Both the position numbers and the translations under genes were made by a program. Shown here in pieces: positions 27,501-33,963 of a DNA stretch of 63,059 nt. Source of the DNA: Candidatus Zixiibacteriota bacterium. Its GTDB lineage: Bacteria; Zixibacteria; MSB-5A5; GN15; JAAZOE01. The notes under the pieces were generated by a model. That model did not search any database. It was given only the letters and a program-made list of their open reading frames with translations, and was not told where the DNA came from. Every line of letters begins with the position of its first letter. Within the stretch, counting starts at the first letter, position 1. Location: the NCBI GenBank assembly GCA_030668485.1, contig DAOUTW010000023.1, forward strand, positions 1 through 63,059, in the 5' to 3' direction.

Positions 27501-28156
27501 AGATTTGTTTGAAGTGTCATTCCAATTATACAACCCTGCCAACCGGCGCTCGTAATCTGGGCGAGGAAATAAATCCCAATTATCCTTCTCAGCACGGTAT
27601 CGTCCAAGCCGGTGACAATCCTTTCTGCAATACCAATACCATGAATGAACCGTGGGCCAGTTCGAAGATAAACTATTGCTCCGATTGTCACCGCTCATCA
27701 GTCAGCACCGACCCCGAGGGGCCTCACGGCTCGAATATGGAACATCTTTTAGTGGCTACCGTAACATCCGACGGCACGGTGGGTACGCCCTTGTGCTATG
27801 TCTGTCATCTTGAACCCGTGTACTGGAGTGACAGGAACGCAGCCGATGTCAGCCGCTATCCGGATCATCCGTCGGCTCAGGGTGCCCACCAACTGGGCAA
27901 CGGATGCTTCAGTTGCCATATGTGGGACTATGCCAGCACGGGTGGCCTGGGTTTGCAGACGACCGATGATATTTCAGCGGGCACAATCAACGTCCACGGC
28001 CAGAATAGAAAATGGGTATTCAACGAGCAGGACGGCTCGGCTGGCTCCGGCGATTCGGCAGACGCCTTTGTGAATGGGTATATAGCCGACATGGATTATG
28101 CCAATCGAGCGTGTTGGACCGAAACCTGCAAGGTTCACTCAAACAAAGCCTATTAA
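21599..28156 (+). CDS. Giant surface protein: lectin-like domain, ten Ig-like repeats and a 12-haem cytochrome domain
   Basis: 2185 residues from the ATG at 21599 (an in-frame TTG at 21587 is also possible). Signal peptide (ATLLVCGLLLVTPVRAAD), then a ~170-residue jelly-roll-like domain (VITNGTFDTNLNDWNH .. FNLDDIILDV, a carbohydrate-binding-module pattern), then ten tandem ~129-residue Ig-like repeats (about residues 200-1490), then a haem domain of ~700 residues with twelve CXXCH sites, one CX6CH (CGGPSSACH) and one CXCH (CTCH). The haem domain is a longer relative of the 18257 cytochrome. There is no FCB tail. The layout is that of a long stalk carrying a cytochrome head, perhaps binding a mineral, polysaccharide or neighbouring cell. 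It is the largest gene of the operon and directly precedes resB and resC. Confidence 0.88.
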   Translation: MRRRSNIRLVPGIATLLVCGLLLVTPVRAADVITNGTFDTNLNDWNHSDNANGSVSLDNTNFGAGAGSIQNLSNTGRNTIYTCADSQYISTSITAGDSVFLSLWWYKYSGVADAGRLDVSIEITKPDLTLATIWSETSIPVANNSLTSTVTHFDVTSFFDQSGNYSIKILGDIKNGRNASAYGQFNLDDIILDVVSTGGNAAPQVTPGATAVSVSPVNRFGANTTVISTDFTDTDQPGVGAFTATFKIREPNDVTELTLVDNQPNGGGGLTITDNGGGSYTASYTYNPDDAQTTGLYDLYFEVSDGTDNAIDDYTNNLDELEINEVLVNNAPTVVSGATAVSVSPVNRFGANTTVISTDFTDTDQPGVGAFTATFKIREPNDVTELTLVDNQPSGSGGLTITDNGGGSYTASYTYNPDDAQTLGLYDLYFEVSDGTDNAIDDYTSNLDELEINEVIANNAPTVVVGATATSVSPVNRFGANTTVISTDFTDTDQPGVGAFTATFKIREPNNSTELTLVSNQPNGSGGLTITDNGGGSYTASYTYNPDDAQTTGLYDLYFEVSDGTDNAIDDYTNNLDELEINEVIANNAPTVVSGATAVSVSPVNRFGANTTVISTDFTDADQPGSGGFTVTFKIREPNDVTELTLVDNQPNGGGGLTITDNGGGSYTASYTYNPDDAQTLGLYDLYFEVSDGTDNAIDDYTNNLDELEINEIIANNAPTVISGATQVSASPVNRFGANATVISADFTDSDQPSVGALTVTFKIREPNNSSELIQVNNQHHGSGGLNITDNGGGSYTASYAYNPDDAQTTGLYDLYFEVSDGTDNAIDDYTNNLDELEIIEILANNAPQVTPGATQVSVSPVNRLGVNTTVISTDFTDSDQPGVGAFNVIIKIREPNNSTELTLVNNQPNGSSGLVITDNGGGSYTASYTYNPDDAQTTGLYDLYFEVSDGTDNAIDDYTNNLDELEINEVIVNNPPVVAAGATIVSKTPVNRIGSDNTVISASFNDADLPGIGAFSATFKIREPNNVTELILVNNQPNGSGGLTITDLGSGTYRAEYTYNPDDAQTIGAYDLYFEVSDGSDNTIDDYANNIDELSLLSQEINFPPAMVAGTTSVAPSSMDRVGAGTVTFSANFSDANQPGIGAFYVTFQIRYPYNEGFLTIADSLQNGQGGMTVSDLGSGNYSAGFAWNPPDNITLGYYDLQGQISDGIDIGVDDFADNPDELLISNGGENIPPVVPSDNTFASPAGVERIGTNPTTISATFTDGDAASVSAFNVSFKLREPDNLDEIVLADNLSHGAGGVTITDGGGGIYTASISWDPSDVQTLGFYDLYFHVTDGIDISYDVYTFNIDELQVLNAISNNPPTLVADTTRVIPNSINRIGSEYTMITTVFTDVDVPGTGAFVVTIKVRDQSSTEYTLVNAAHHGEQDLRIRHLLGNDYEASVLWDPPVSQPTGTYDLYFYVEDNETASVTDDYTVNADELTITSEAILGDGFLLRRTNDADGCGGPSSACHNIADHQSQDCRVCHTPHSSNNIYLVRDSIQTPSSGKMEVIFKTLGIGDPFNDPDPIIGDPTSGVMADDSDHVHTGVCEVCHRTTTHHNNDDTHTIQGHYNAEICTGCHPHADGFANTGGGESSGGSGCTCHNSIFSPMNTSTTSYHHQMNGSGADYTISSKTCLMCHVDHDIFRPDLNPGFATRAKNLRADITSSVVQGDNTVLLDSDYQSSGTGGICLSCHTSTQSKGYTQPDATTQTPAMSKTDYDAATSAHNYNAPSTYSTDGSTFNANCVKCHNDNMTKSYQNSTDKFGTHNSDYRRIEAPLGVASPTDPLEEKFCYQCHSSTSNPNAGSNQDYYGVKSMTNANSLKIEQAFGYTYTHPVTTSGRHKPIESASDLADGNRHAECEDCHSPHAAQQGTHNGSSNLVSNALKGTWGVEPTSWANPPTTPTDNGNVYDTPASYTKVEPAQKEYQICLKCHSNYTTLPTGARNLGEEINPNYPSQHGIVQAGDNPFCNTNTMNEPWASSKINYCSDCHRSSVSTDPEGPHGSNMEHLLVATVTSDGTVGTPLCYVCHLEPVYWSDRNAADVSRYPDHPSAQGAHQLGNGCFSCHMWDYASTGGLGLQTTDDISAGTINVHGQNRKWVFNEQDGSAGSGDSADAFVNGYIADMDYANRACWTETCKVHSNKAY
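22197..26066 (+). repeat. Ten in-frame tandem repeats of about 387 bp
   Basis: Copies begin near 22197, 22584, 22971, 23358, 23745, 24132, 24519, 24909, 25290 and 25680. Each encodes one Ig/cadherin-like module with the markers NNAPTV, SPVNRFGANTTVIS, FTDTDQPGVGAF, FKIREPN, NGGGSYTASYTYNPDDAQ and LYDLYFEVSDGTDNAIDDY. Copies 1-6 are nearly identical over long stretches of DNA, while copies 7-10 are progressively diverged. This indicates recent duplication or gene conversion at the N-terminal end. Confidence 0.9.
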
Positions 28157-28177
28157 TTCCCTGTATATGGATATAAG

Positions 28178-29254
28178 ATGCGATTTAATCCCGGTTCCAT
28201 GAAGCTGGCCTTTTCACTACTGGCAATCCTCTTAGTTCTGATGGTCTTATCGGCCATTATTCCTCAGCAGGGTTTGGCCGATAGTCAGATGATCGATTGG
28301 CCGAGTGCCCTCGGGGACAAATATGCCATAATCGAAAACCTGGGATTGGATCGTATCTACTACACACCGACCTTTTTTATCGTCCTCGGTTTGATGGGTA
28401 TCAATATCGCCTTTGGAAATATCCGCAGATTTCGCGCCATATATAAAACAGAGAAAAGCCTTCTCAAACTTAGACATCTCGGTTCGGTCGTTTTTCATCT
28501 GTCTCTCTTGCTTATTATGGGGGCGGTGATTCTAAATTATTTATATAAATATGACGGCGTCTATGCTCTCACCGAGGGGCAATCCGTTTCCGATCGCCCT
28601 GAAGATTACTTCAGGGAATTCAAGGGGCCGCTTTACGGCGAAAAATACGGCAGCTTTGACCTCAAGCTTGACGCTATTAACGTGAAGGAAGACAGCACGG
28701 CTGATCAAACCGTTGTGGCCAACGTGACCCTTCAAACATCGTCGGACTCAGAGGTCCGGTCGGGAGCGATTTCTACCAACCGTCCCCATAAATATCAGGA
28801 TATAGAGTTTCACTACGGTCAGATAACCGGCTATTCCCCGGAATTGATAGTCAGCGATAGCGCTCGGCAAAAACTATTCAGGGGTTTTGTGAGGCTGGCA
28901 GCCAGGCCATCCGATGATGGGATTATCCATTCGGATTTTATAAACATCCCCGAACGCAATCTCCGGATTGAGCTTGAAGTACTCCCGGCAGAGCCGATGG
29001 CCGGGCCGGTTAGCTATAAAGTTAGCGTTGCGGCCGGTATGGAAACATTGTATGATGGTGATATCATAACCGGGGAGTCATTTCAAGTTGATGATCTGAC
29101 CATATCGATTCCGCGACTTCGTCGCTGGTGTTATATCGATGTTGTCAGAAGCCCGTTTCTAAACTTGATATTTATCGGTTTCTGGACCGGTCTGACCGGT
29201 CTGGCAGCAGGCGTTATCGGAAGAACAGTAAACGCCAGGGGGAGGAAAAAATGA
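28178..29254 (+). CDS. resB: ResB-family cytochrome c biogenesis protein (System II)
   Basis: 358 residues. Transmembrane segments at ~9-30 (LAFSLLAILLVLMVLSAIIP), ~65-82 and ~100-122 (VVFHLSLLLIMGAVILNYL), a large extracytoplasmic domain (~125-325) and a last membrane helix (FLNLIFIGFWTGLTGLAAGVI). IPQQG after the first helix and the GSVVFHLSLLL helix with its His are typical of ResB/CcsB. With ResC this protein exports haem and attaches it covalently to CXXCH cysteines outside the cytoplasm. Its position right after nine cytochromes suggests it is dedicated to them. It overlaps resC by ATGA. Confidence 0.85.
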   Translation: MRFNPGSMKLAFSLLAILLVLMVLSAIIPQQGLADSQMIDWPSALGDKYAIIENLGLDRIYYTPTFFIVLGLMGINIAFGNIRRFRAIYKTEKSLLKLRHLGSVVFHLSLLLIMGAVILNYLYKYDGVYALTEGQSVSDRPEDYFREFKGPLYGEKYGSFDLKLDAINVKEDSTADQTVVANVTLQTSSDSEVRSGAISTNRPHKYQDIEFHYGQITGYSPELIVSDSARQKLFRGFVRLAARPSDDGIIHSDFINIPERNLRIELEVLPAEPMAGPVSYKVSVAAGMETLYDGDIITGESFQVDDLTISIPRLRRWCYIDVVRSPFLNLIFIGFWTGLTGLAAGVIGRTVNARGRKK

Positions 29255-30072
29255 ACGGCGGTGAATCGATACTGTACTGGACGGCCGCTTTGTGCACGGC
29301 GGTGACATTTTTTCTGACCATTGTTTCCCTTGTCTTCAAAAAAACGACGCTTTTTACGTCCGCCCGGGCCACAATCGTGGCAGCCTTTGTTCTAATTACC
29401 ATTTTCGGCATCAGTCGGTGGATCGAGTGGGGCCACCCGCCTTTTGTCACTTTGTTCGAGTCGATGATAACCTCGATTTGGTTTTTACTCCTCATGTATT
29501 TGATGGTAAGCTACTTCTCCAGAAAGACGGTTATCCTTCTTCTACCGGTTTCGCTGGCAGCTATGCTTCTTATGGGATGGTCGGCTTCACTATCTTCCGA
29601 AGGGTCGCCGCTCTCCGAGGCGTTAACCAACACCTGGCTCTTCATTCATGCCTCTTTCGCCACTGCCGGAGCTTCCGCCTTTCTGATCGCCGCCTCATTT
29701 TCGGTTTTATTCCTGATGGGAAAAGATCGCATGGAACGAATGCAGACTATCAGCGCCCAGGTACCCGATTATTCCGATTTGCCTCGCTCTATCCTCAATT
29801 TCCTTCTCTTCGGCCTCGTTCTCTGGGGTGTTATGATCGTCTCCGGATCGATCTGGGCCCATACCGCATGGGGCCGTTATTGGGCCTGGGACCCGATCGA
29901 ATTATGGTCGCTGATTAGCTGGCTGCTCTACGGTGTCGTTGTCCATGCCCGACTGGCCTTCAAACTTCCCTTGCGGGTATTTTGCTGGCTTACCATTGCT
30001 GCAGCCCTGACTGTCGCCTTTTCGCTCTGGGGTGTCGGGTACCTCTACAAAACAATTCATTCATATGGATAA
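29251..30072 (+). CDS. resC: ResC/CcsA-family cytochrome c biogenesis protein (System II)
   Basis: 273 residues from the ATG at 29251, overlapping the resB stop. About eight transmembrane helices. The diagnostic haem-handling motif WGRYWAWDPIELWSLISW lies near residues 208-225, flanked by conserved His residues (FIHASFATAG upstream, VVHARLAF downstream). CcsA/ResC presents haem at the outer face of the membrane for ligation to apocytochromes. The thiol-reducing partner (ResA/CcsX) is not seen with an intact CXXC in this window; the redoxin at 4991 has lost it. Confidence 0.88.
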   Translation: MNGGESILYWTAALCTAVTFFLTIVSLVFKKTTLFTSARATIVAAFVLITIFGISRWIEWGHPPFVTLFESMITSIWFLLLMYLMVSYFSRKTVILLLPVSLAAMLLMGWSASLSSEGSPLSEALTNTWLFIHASFATAGASAFLIAASFSVLFLMGKDRMERMQTISAQVPDYSDLPRSILNFLLFGLVLWGVMIVSGSIWAHTAWGRYWAWDPIELWSLISWLLYGVVVHARLAFKLPLRVFCWLTIAAALTVAFSLWGVGYLYKTIHSYG

Positions 30073-30078
30073 GCGGCA

Positions 30079-31074
30079 ATGATGATCAAATGTCTGGCAC
30101 CGGTATTTACTGCCCTGATCATCGTTTCGATTTTGTCGAGTTGTGGGGGGGAAGATACAACCGTCGAATCGTCGTATACCAATTTGCCTGTCTTGGAATC
30201 GACCTATTTGGCCGGCGGCGAAGGCAGACAACTCAGTCCGGTCAGGCTTTTCCTGAAGGATGATACTCTCTATGTGGCTTATACCGGCGTGGCCCGCATC
30301 GATCTCTTCGACAAGGCTCTGAATTCGATCGGAAGCATCCCCTTGGATGACCCGGAACTAGTTTATCCGACAGATTTTATCGTCGCCGATTCCGAAATAT
30401 TCGTTTGTGACCATGCCAAGCAAATTATCGTCGTTTATGATCGCGACGGCGATTTCCTGGAATCGTACGGGAAATTGCCCGACAATATGACCCAATTAAG
30501 ACCATTTTCTCTTGCCTACCTCGGGGGTGTCCTCTATGTCGGGGATGCCGGCCAGCACGGGGTACTGGCCATTTCAATGACGGACGCGCCCGGGATTACT
30601 GAGAAAGGCGAATTAATACTGACGATCCCGATGGACAGCGCCTTTGCCATCGGTTTTCCCTCGGCCCTGCTGATCACTGTCGATGGGCGAATGTTGATCG
30701 GTGACGCCTCCAATGGTGAAGTGAAGGCTTTTACCTGCGATGGGCGGTATATCTATCCCTTTGACAGTGTCAAAACGAAATTTCGGATGGCCCCACAGGG
30801 GTTTGCGATCGACAATATCATCGATCCCTGCTTACAGGACACCACTTCTTTTGATCCCAGCGGTCTCCGGGGCATCGGACGAATACATATGGTCGATGCC
30901 GTTGCCGGTCAAATCCACATGTTTAATCCCGTGGGAAAGTACATCGCTTCTTATCCTGCTGGAGATTTACTCGATAAACCATCGGATATCGCCATAGATA
31001 CCGACAGCAACCGCGTATATGTTGCCGAACCGGTCACCGGACGAATTCTGGTTTTCAGATACGGGGATAATTGA
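30079..31074 (+). CDS. Beta-propeller lipoprotein of the cytochrome island
   Basis: 331 residues. A signal peptide with lipobox (VSILSSC) is followed by GGEDTTVESSY. The mature part is a divergent NHL-like propeller with blades such as DTLYVAYTGVARIDLFD, EIFVCDHAKQIIVVYDRDG, GVLYVGDAGQHGVLAIS and NRVYVAEPVTGRILVFR. It is the fifth propeller of the island and more diverged than the WPPxP pair. It lies six bases after resC and directly abuts the next gene. A role in docking or organising cytochromes is inferred from context. Confidence 0.8.
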   Translation: MMIKCLAPVFTALIIVSILSSCGGEDTTVESSYTNLPVLESTYLAGGEGRQLSPVRLFLKDDTLYVAYTGVARIDLFDKALNSIGSIPLDDPELVYPTDFIVADSEIFVCDHAKQIIVVYDRDGDFLESYGKLPDNMTQLRPFSLAYLGGVLYVGDAGQHGVLAISMTDAPGITEKGELILTIPMDSAFAIGFPSALLITVDGRMLIGDASNGEVKAFTCDGRYIYPFDSVKTKFRMAPQGFAIDNIIDPCLQDTTSFDPSGLRGIGRIHMVDAVAGQIHMFNPVGKYIASYPAGDLLDKPSDIAIDTDSNRVYVAEPVTGRILVFRYGDN

Positions 31075-31431
31075 ATGAGCGGTATCCTGATAATGATCGC
31101 CAATTATTTTCACGACCTCGCCGTGGGAACCCTGGCGGCGGCGGTTTTTATGATTTACCTGCTCGGGCGGCACCTTGATAATCATCCCGAAAAAGATATC
31201 GATCTTTCGGCGATTATCCGGAAATTCTCATTGTTGTCCTATGGTGCCCTGGCGTATATCATATTGGGCGGAGCCCTAAGATCCTGGTTTTTTATGGATT
31301 TTGAATGGAATCCCGCAGTCGGGAAAGGACAGATCACAGCTCTGGTGGTGAAACATATTGTTCTGGTGGTCCTGACAGTAGTCGGCCTCACCGTGCAGAT
31401 TCGATATACGAGAAAATATGGCCGAAAATAA
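31075..31431 (+). CDS. Small three-helix membrane protein, unknown function
   Basis: 118 residues starting immediately after the previous stop (TGAATG). Three hydrophobic helices: LAVGTLAAAVFMIYLLG, LLSYGALAYIILGGALRSWFF and HIVLVVLTVVGLTVQIRY. Histidines sit at helix ends (YFHDLA, GRHLDNH, VVKHIV), which could bind haem or metal as in CopD-like proteins, but similarity to that family is only suggestive. The last 14 bases overlap the radical SAM gene, so the two are translationally coupled. It may be a small haem-b or quinone-interacting subunit. I am not sure of the function. Confidence 0.6.
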   Translation: MSGILIMIANYFHDLAVGTLAAAVFMIYLLGRHLDNHPEKDIDLSAIIRKFSLLSYGALAYIILGGALRSWFFMDFEWNPAVGKGQITALVVKHIVLVVLTVVGLTVQIRYTRKYGRK

Positions 31432-32884
31432 AAACATACTGTTTGTGACGCCGCCCTACCATTGCGGTGTCGTCGAAGTGGCCGGCAACTGGCCACCGCT
31501 GGGTTTCGTCTATCTCGGCGCCCAGGCCAGAAAAGCGGGATGGGACGCCGAGGTTTACGATGCCATGACGCTCCGTCATAATCATGATCGGATCATCCGG
31601 CATCTGGACAACGCCGAGTTTGATGTCTTTGCCACCACCGCCATAACTCCGACCTTTCCCGATGCTGTCGAAATATGCCGGTCGGCCAAGCGTGTTAATC
31701 CCTCATGCACGACTATCATCGGCGGCGTTCACCCCACTTTTTGTTACACCGAGATATTATCCGACCCTGACTGTCCGGTTGACTATATAATCATGGGTGA
31801 GGGAGAATTGCCTCTGTATCATTTCCTCCGCCATTTCGATAATATCGATCGGCGTCACCGGACGCCCAATTTGGCTTACGCTGTCGACGGCCTTCCGGTA
31901 ATCAATCCCAGACTTCCGCTATGCGCCGATCTTGATTCGTTGGAAACAGCCTGGGATCTGCTCGATTGGAAGCTTTACACCTATTATGTCATCGACGACT
32001 CAGTCTTGGGAGCGATATCGACTTCACGCGGATGCAGCCATCAATGTACTTTTTGCTCGCAGCAAAAATTCTGGAATCAAACCTGGCGCGGCCGTCGGCC
32101 GGATAAGGTTGTCGAGGAAGTGAGCCGGCTTTATAACGATTACGGTATAAATGTTTTCCTCTTCACCGATGAATATCCCACCTATGAGCGGGAGCGGTGG
32201 GAACGAATTCTGGATTTGCTGATCGAACGGGACCTGCCGATCCATATCCTGATCGAAACCAGGGTCGAGGATATTATACGCGATGAGGCGATCCTTCCCA
32301 AATATCGCCGGGCCGGCATCATTCATGTCTATGTCGGAGCTGAAGCCACCGATCAGGAAACGCTTGATCGGATCAATAAGGAAATTACTGTCAGCGATTC
32401 TCGCCGGGCCATTGAACTGCTGGCTCAGTATGGCATGATTTCTGAAACATCATTTGTTCTTGGCTTCCCGGAAGAAACCCCCGAATCTATCGAACGTACC
32501 TTTCAAGCCGCCAGGGAGTTTAACCCCGATTTCGCCCATTTTTTGGCGATTACTCCATGGCCCTACGCGGAGTTCTATAACGAGGTGAAGGACCATATCG
32601 CCGTTCATGATTATCGCCTCTATAATCTGATCGAGCCGGTGATTAAACCGGTGAAGATGACCCTGAGGCAAATCGATCGGGCCATAATCGACTGCTATCG
32701 ACGCTTCTATATGCCAAAGATGCTGGAGTTTCGCAAGATCGAAGACCCTTTCAGAAAAAACTATCTCCTGACATCGATGAAACTTATCATGAAATCTTCG
32801 TTCTTGCGCGATAAATTCGCCCGCCTGGGACTCAATCCAAAAACTGTCATGGAAAAAATGTTCGATAAGCGCCGTGCCGGTTAA
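31418..32884 (+). CDS. B12-binding-domain radical SAM protein
   Basis: 488 residues. Residues 1-~150 form a cobalamin-binding domain (ILFVTPPYHCGVV, PPLGFVYLGAQARKAG, IIGGVHPTF, YIIMGEGE). Residues ~190-400 form the radical SAM barrel with the cluster motif GCSHQCTFCSQ (CX3CX2C). The family includes BchE-type cyclases, hopanoid methylases and other enzymes that act on unreactive carbons. The substrate is not evident. As the last gene of a cytochrome/haem-attachment operon it may modify haem, a quinone or a lipid. It overlaps the membrane protein gene by 14 bases and ends the long plus-strand run; the next gene is convergent. Confidence 0.82.
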   Translation: MAENKNILFVTPPYHCGVVEVAGNWPPLGFVYLGAQARKAGWDAEVYDAMTLRHNHDRIIRHLDNAEFDVFATTAITPTFPDAVEICRSAKRVNPSCTTIIGGVHPTFCYTEILSDPDCPVDYIIMGEGELPLYHFLRHFDNIDRRHRTPNLAYAVDGLPVINPRLPLCADLDSLETAWDLLDWKLYTYYVIDDSVLGAISTSRGCSHQCTFCSQQKFWNQTWRGRRPDKVVEEVSRLYNDYGINVFLFTDEYPTYERERWERILDLLIERDLPIHILIETRVEDIIRDEAILPKYRRAGIIHVYVGAEATDQETLDRINKEITVSDSRRAIELLAQYGMISETSFVLGFPEETPESIERTFQAAREFNPDFAHFLAITPWPYAEFYNEVKDHIAVHDYRLYNLIEPVIKPVKMTLRQIDRAIIDCYRRFYMPKMLEFRKIEDPFRKNYLLTSMKLIMKSSFLRDKFARLGLNPKTVMEKMFDKRRAG

Positions 32885-32901
32885 AGTTTAGATGTCGGTT
32901 A

Positions 32902-33705
32902 TCATTGTTCTATGATCACGCGGCCGCGGTCGCTGTTTTCCTGCTGCCATGCTCGTAACGCCTGCTCGTTTTTCTCTTTTAATTGTTGGTCGACGTCCCG
33001 ATTGTGTTCATTTATCAATATATTTTCTTCGGTAATCTGGGCATTGGCTTGCTCTATATTATGGGTTTTCCTTTTCGATAACACTTTTCCGAGAATCAAT
33101 GATCCGGCCGAAAGAATCGCTCCGGAGATAATCATGATATTTGCCTCCTTACGATCATCCTCGTCCACGATAAACCGGGCAAGAATTCCCTGCCCCAATG
33201 GGATAATGGCAAACGTCTCTGCCGCCCGATTGTAAGAACTGCTTACCCGATCGGCAGCATTGATATCCTCAAGAATCTTTTCAGGTAGATACATCAGGCC
33301 CAATGACTCTGCGGGAATCGGGGGAGGAGGAAATGATTTCAAGATAAACCGAGCCGATATCCTTTGGCCGGTCAAGAGGTTGAGTTTGTAAGTCAACGGC
33401 TCAAACCCTTCTTTGGCAGCTTCCAATCGATATACCCCGGTATCGAGAATCATTTCCATCGGTGTCATTCCGGCCGAGGCTTGATCATCGACGGTTATAA
33501 AGGCGCTATCGGGTGAGGAAGTGACGGTCAGAAAAGATGAATCTGCCTCCGGCGCGATAGCCTGATCGGTTGGATCAAGTGGCTGCGTAATAGTGTCGGA
33601 TCGATTGTCCATGGTGTCGACCGGATTCTGTGCTAATAGATTCGGGCCCGCCGACAGACTGATGAATATGACGCCGATCCATATGATACTATAAAATTGT
33701 CTCAT
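32902..33705 (-). CDS. Exported PEGA-domain protein
   Basis: 267 residues with a signal peptide (FYSIIWIGVIFISLSAGPNLLA). Residues ~58-118 match a PEGA domain (LTVTSSPDSAFITVDD, GMTPMEMILDTGVYRLEAAKEGFEPL). A hydrophobic segment at ~190-210 (ANIMIISGAILSAGSLILG) is followed by a charged, Gln/Glu-rich coiled-coil-like tail. PEGA domains are common surface or periplasmic binding modules of unknown ligand. The gene converges on the radical SAM gene with a 17-base gap and faces the sigma-54 activator divergently. Its relation to either cluster is unclear. Confidence 0.7.
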   Translation of the reverse strand: MRQFYSIIWIGVIFISLSAGPNLLAQNPVDTMDNRSDTITQPLDPTDQAIAPEADSSFLTVTSSPDSAFITVDDQASAGMTPMEMILDTGVYRLEAAKEGFEPLTYKLNLLTGQRISARFILKSFPPPPIPAESLGLMYLPEKILEDINAADRVSSSYNRAAETFAIIPLGQGILARFIVDEDDRKEANIMIISGAILSAGSLILGKVLSKRKTHNIEQANAQITEENILINEHNRDVDQQLKEKNEQALRAWQQENSDRGRVIIEQ

Positions 33706-33905
33706 CCGTTACCATCATCCGGCTTTAAAAGAACTCCTTATATAAGATAATAATAGACCGTTTTAAGTCAAGGATGGATATTGTATTTTGGCCTGAGCGG
33801 GCTCGATGGAAATCGGTCCGGAGGGCTTAATTAAATACTGATATCTGCAAAATAAATCGATTAAATTCCCGCCGATATCAATCCCGATATTTTGATTATT
33901 TATTA

Positions 33906-33936
33906 GGTTGCAAAAACGCAACCATTGTGATATAAT
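33906..33936 (+). promoter_or_regulatory. Sigma-70 promoter overlapped by a palindromic operator
   Basis: TTGCAA (33908-33913), 17 bases, TATAAT (33931-33936, perfect -10), 28 bases before the activator start. The perfect inverted repeat GGTTGC-N6-GCAACC (33906-33923) covers the -35 box. A related sequence, GGTTGC-N6-GCACCA, lies beyond the gene at 35335. The arrangement fits autoregulation of the activator gene. Confidence 0.55.
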
Positions 33937-33963
33937 TGAACTTGGAATAACCAAAGGTATACT

